From Agaricus subrufescens (lineage: Eukaryota; Basidiomycota; Agaricomycetes; Agaricales; Agaricaceae): a DNA stretch of 64,000 nt. The notes beneath the pieces were generated by a model that was not told the origin of the DNA, did no database searches, and saw nothing but the letters and a program-made list of their open reading frames with translations. The stretch is taken from positions 3,472,001 through 3,536,000 of the forward strand of contig CM057057.1 of the NCBI GenBank assembly GCA_029945375.1, read 5' to 3'. Below, one piece after another: positions 61,521 through 64,000 of the stretch (position 1 is the first letter of the stretch; every line of letters begins with the position of its first letter). Position numbers and translations under genes: made by a program.

Positions 61521-61598
61521 AGCGGCCAATAACAAGAAACCAGAAAGCGTCATTTCATATTGTTGCACGTGATTTTGCCAAGTGCTTGCACTACATAC

Positions 61599-62643
61599 TT
61601 AAGTTTTAACTGTAATAGTCTGCTGGCCAATCCACTTCTCTCCAGGGCTGATTTTAACAAAGCCTCGAACATAACCGGGTTCAACACAGACGAATCTTTC
61701 CCTGCATAAGTAAGTAGCACTTGAGTTTGAAGGGACTTTTGAGAAAATCTAACGGGAATGGTTGCTCACCAACCGCCTGCTTCCATATCTGCGAGCTTCT
61801 TCCCTTCTTCCTGAGGATTCCAGACGACCACATTGTCCAAGTTCTTAGTGACAATATTGACTTCGCCATCAGGCCAAATCACTTGGTAGCTTCCGGGCGC
61901 GTCTTCATACACGGAATCGGTGAATTTATTGACGTCAACCTCGGCACGTGACTCGATGCGGCGAGCAGCTTTGCCCTCGTCAGTCTGTTGCGTTTTGTCG
62001 TAGTAGCCAAGGTTCTGTAGTGGTTTGATCCTGACCGATGATGCAGGGACGCGGATGTAATTATGAAAGAGTGCTTGGAATTCAAGGTCGCGAGGACTCT
62101 CAGACGGATTGTAGACATGAAGATCGGTGTTGAGCTGATGCTCCGATAGGGTGACAACGTAGGCAAGCTGGAAACCTTGTTCAAATTTCGAGGCGATCTG
62201 AGGGTTAGGGCCCAGATCTAATGAAGCAAGCTTCGAGTCAATAAGCTTGCTCCATTGCAGAGAGAGATTCGTACTAACTGAGGCGAATGGAAACAGCGGC
62301 ATCGCTATCAAGTACGATAGCCTCAAAGGACCACCTTTCGCTCCTGGCAAAGCCGTGCTGGGAGAGTTTCATATGATCGGGATGAGTGGGAGCCCCAAAG
62401 CAAGGGAAAACAACAGGTATACCGCCCCGGACAGGCTTCGAGCCATCCAGTAACGCATTGGCGGACACAAAGAGTCTTTCGGCGCCTTGAACTTTCCAGG
62501 ATATTACGGTAGCGCCATAATACAGAATCTCTGCGGTGGCACCCTATCACAAACGCTCAGATCAGATCCAGGACTTGCGATTGCAAGCAATATACCTTTG
62601 GGTGTCTGAGTACGACTCTATCTTCCAATCGGTCGACCGGCAT
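61599..62643 (-). CDS. Glucose-6-phosphate 1-epimerase (aldose-1-epimerase fold)
   Basis: Interconverts the alpha and beta anomers of glucose-6-phosphate; similar to yeast YMR099C. The ATG at 62643 gives MPVDRLEDRVVLRHPKGATA. Motifs: EILYYGATVISWKVQGAERL, PVRGGIPVVFPCFGAP, the catalytic His in HMKLSQHGFARSERW, AYVVTLSEHQLNTDLHVYNP, FQALFHNYIRVPA, DNVVVWNPQEEGKKLADM, and the catalytic Glu in ERFVCVEPGYVRGFV. The end is GQQTITVKT with TAA at 61599. Only 78 bp separate its stop from the REV3 start on the same strand, so the REV3 promoter must be very short or overlap this gene. Divergent from the PP2A gene over about 210 bp. Confidence 0.92.
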
Positions 62644-62854
62644 GATTAAACCTGATTAAAACAGGGGACACAAGAGTTACGCCGTGTCTTGGACCCCAGC
62701 ACGTGACCACACCAAAGAAGCTGTGAGTTAGCGCCTTGGAATGCTCGACTCAATCCTTCACGTATCACGGCACACCCCATCAAAACACTACCGCGTCAGA
62801 CCTCCTCCACGGAACGGCAACCCCATTCAGAGTACCTAGTATCTCAAGGGCAAG

Positions 62855-64000
62855 ATGGATCCATCGATGGGTATAGAACAGGTGTGCTTCCACCCCCTGC
62901 GAGATCATCACCGCATTCAACTCACGACCTACCTCAGATTGCCCCGATCGCCATGCTCATGGATGAGCTACGCTCGGAGGACGTCCAGCTCCGTCTGAAT
63001 GCGATCCATAGTCTCCCCACAATAGCACTGGCGTTGGGTGCCGATCGCGCACGGGACGAGTTGATGTCTTTTCTCCAGGATTCTGTTGATGATGAAGATG
63101 AAGTCCTTCTAGCTCTTGCGGAAGAGTTGGGCAAAAGTTTCGAGGAATACGTGGGAGGCAAGGAATATGCCCATGTTATTCTAGGTCCGCTAGAAAATCT
63201 CTCAGCCGTGGAAGAAACCCTCGTACGCGATAAGGTACGCGGTTCATTTGTGCCCATCATGCGCTTTCTGAATGCCTTCCTAGGCTGCCGAGTCGATAAC
63301 GAAAGTAGCGGAAGTGTTATCTCAGAGCCAAGTCGAACAATACTACATACCTCTTCTAAAACGACTCTCCTCTGGCGAATGGTTTACGTCACGGACTTCT
63401 GCTGCTGCCCTCTATGCTCCGGTTTACGCCAAGGTCTCTTCCGGTATTCAAGACGATTTGCGTAAAGCATATGCTGCACTCGGTGCAGATGATACACCCA
63501 TGGTTCGCAGAGCGGCTGCAAAATCTTTCGGGGTCAGTTTTCTTCTAGATCAGGTTTCCAAGCTGACCAGCTCTGCAGCCTCTCCTCAAACAGTATTCAC
63601 AGCAACATATCATCTCTGAGGGCCTACAAGTTTATAGACGGTTGCAAGCTGACGATCAGGACTCCGTCCGACTGTTGACTGTTGAGGACCTTATTGTCAT
63701 CGCATCTAAGCTCTCTTCGTCTGAGGTCAAGGATCTCTTGCTCAAGCAGATCAGGCAAAGTATCGGCGATAAGAGTTGGCGAGTGCGATACATGGCAGCG
63801 AGCCATTTCAATGAGGTAGATGTCGCTCTTTAATTGATTCCATACGAACTTGGAATTCAAAAGGCATTTCAAAGCTTGCAGAGGCTGTTGGGACAGAACT
63901 GGTTCGGGAAGAATTGCTTGGCCAGTACGTTCAACTTCTGAAAGATAATGAGGCCGAAGTACGAACTGCTGCTGCCACACAAATACCAGGTGAGTTGAGT
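62855..64000 (+). CDS. PP2A scaffold subunit A (Tpd3/PR65-like), 5' part
   Basis: HEAT-repeat scaffold that holds the catalytic and regulatory subunits of protein phosphatase 2[10 protein letters not shown] (62855-62881) joins over a 56-nt intron to [20 protein letters not shown] and [14 protein letters not shown]. Further parts: [67 protein letters not shown]. An intron from gtcagt to ctctgcag (about 63531-63576) then gives [20 protein letters not shown] and [18 protein letters not shown] in frame. After it come [18 protein letters not shown], and the gene runs off the window. The choice of that acceptor matters: reading on or using nearer AG sites gives a stop or the wrong frame. Confidence 0.92.

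Noticed and set aside
63530..63619. Read-through of PP2A subunit A to [12 protein letters not shown] and a stop
   Set aside because: An intron from gtcagt to ctctgcag gives [18 protein letters not shown] in frame with the downstream HEAT repeats, so there is no truncation and no microexon.

Overview
This window is nuclear DNA of a basidiomycete fungus, most likely an agaricomycete. Genes lie close together on both strands, are cut by many introns of about 50 nt, and carry CT-rich leaders. Examples of products that fit are an INCENP IN-box protein, fungal Ime2-type kinase, HSP104, AP-2 alpha, a VPS13 starting MWWLDPGKE and REV3. I saw no prokaryotic operon, CRISPR array, convincing tRNA/rRNA or intact transposon. 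Exon joins were made by hand from conserved protein motifs, reading frame and GT-AG sites, because no gene can be read as one ORF.

Layout, left to right: INCENP/Sli15 3' part (+, 1-2342); DCP2 decapping enzyme (+, 2604-4960); a 2-kb stretch with no gene seen; PRPP synthetase (+, 6941-8305); Ime2/RCK-type kinase (+, 8494-11579); complex I subunit NDUFS6 (-, 12454-13546); HSP104 (-) and DPH7 (+), divergent from a 148-bp promoter with a heat-shock element; a TMEM135-like membrane protein (-); a DysF-domain protein (-) divergent from HSCB (+); a DEAH/RHA-like helicase with dsRNA-binding domains (+); AP-2 alpha (+); a C2-RasGAP (-); a fatty-acid elongase with an Ala-Asn-Gly repeat tail (-) divergent from the giant VPS13 (+, 36320-47854); a DENN-domain protein (-); a NIPA-type transporter (-) divergent from an AGTRAP-like membrane protein (+); REV3 (-); glucose-6-phosphate 1-epimerase (-) divergent from the PP2A scaffold subunit (+, runs off the end).

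The most interesting observations are in the gene structures. The PRPP synthetase frame closes only with a one-nucleotide exon (T at 7677) lying between a perfect acceptor and a GTGAGT donor; this restores the conserved PVDNLYAEP and gives 963 coding nt. About 5 kb away, NDUFS6 needs a six-nucleotide exon (12552-12557), isolated behind a 376-nt intron, to rebuild its zinc motif CGYCGLRF. Three further introns (AP-2 alpha, RasGAP, VPS13) need GC-AG borders. Automated gene callers would be expected to truncate or frameshift the first two genes.

The genes are mostly housekeeping: mitosis, RNA turnover, nucleotide supply, respiration, protein disaggregation, diphthamide and Fe-S assembly, endocytosis, lipid synthesis and transfer, translesion synthesis and phosphatase scaffolding. 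I see no metabolic cluster joining them.
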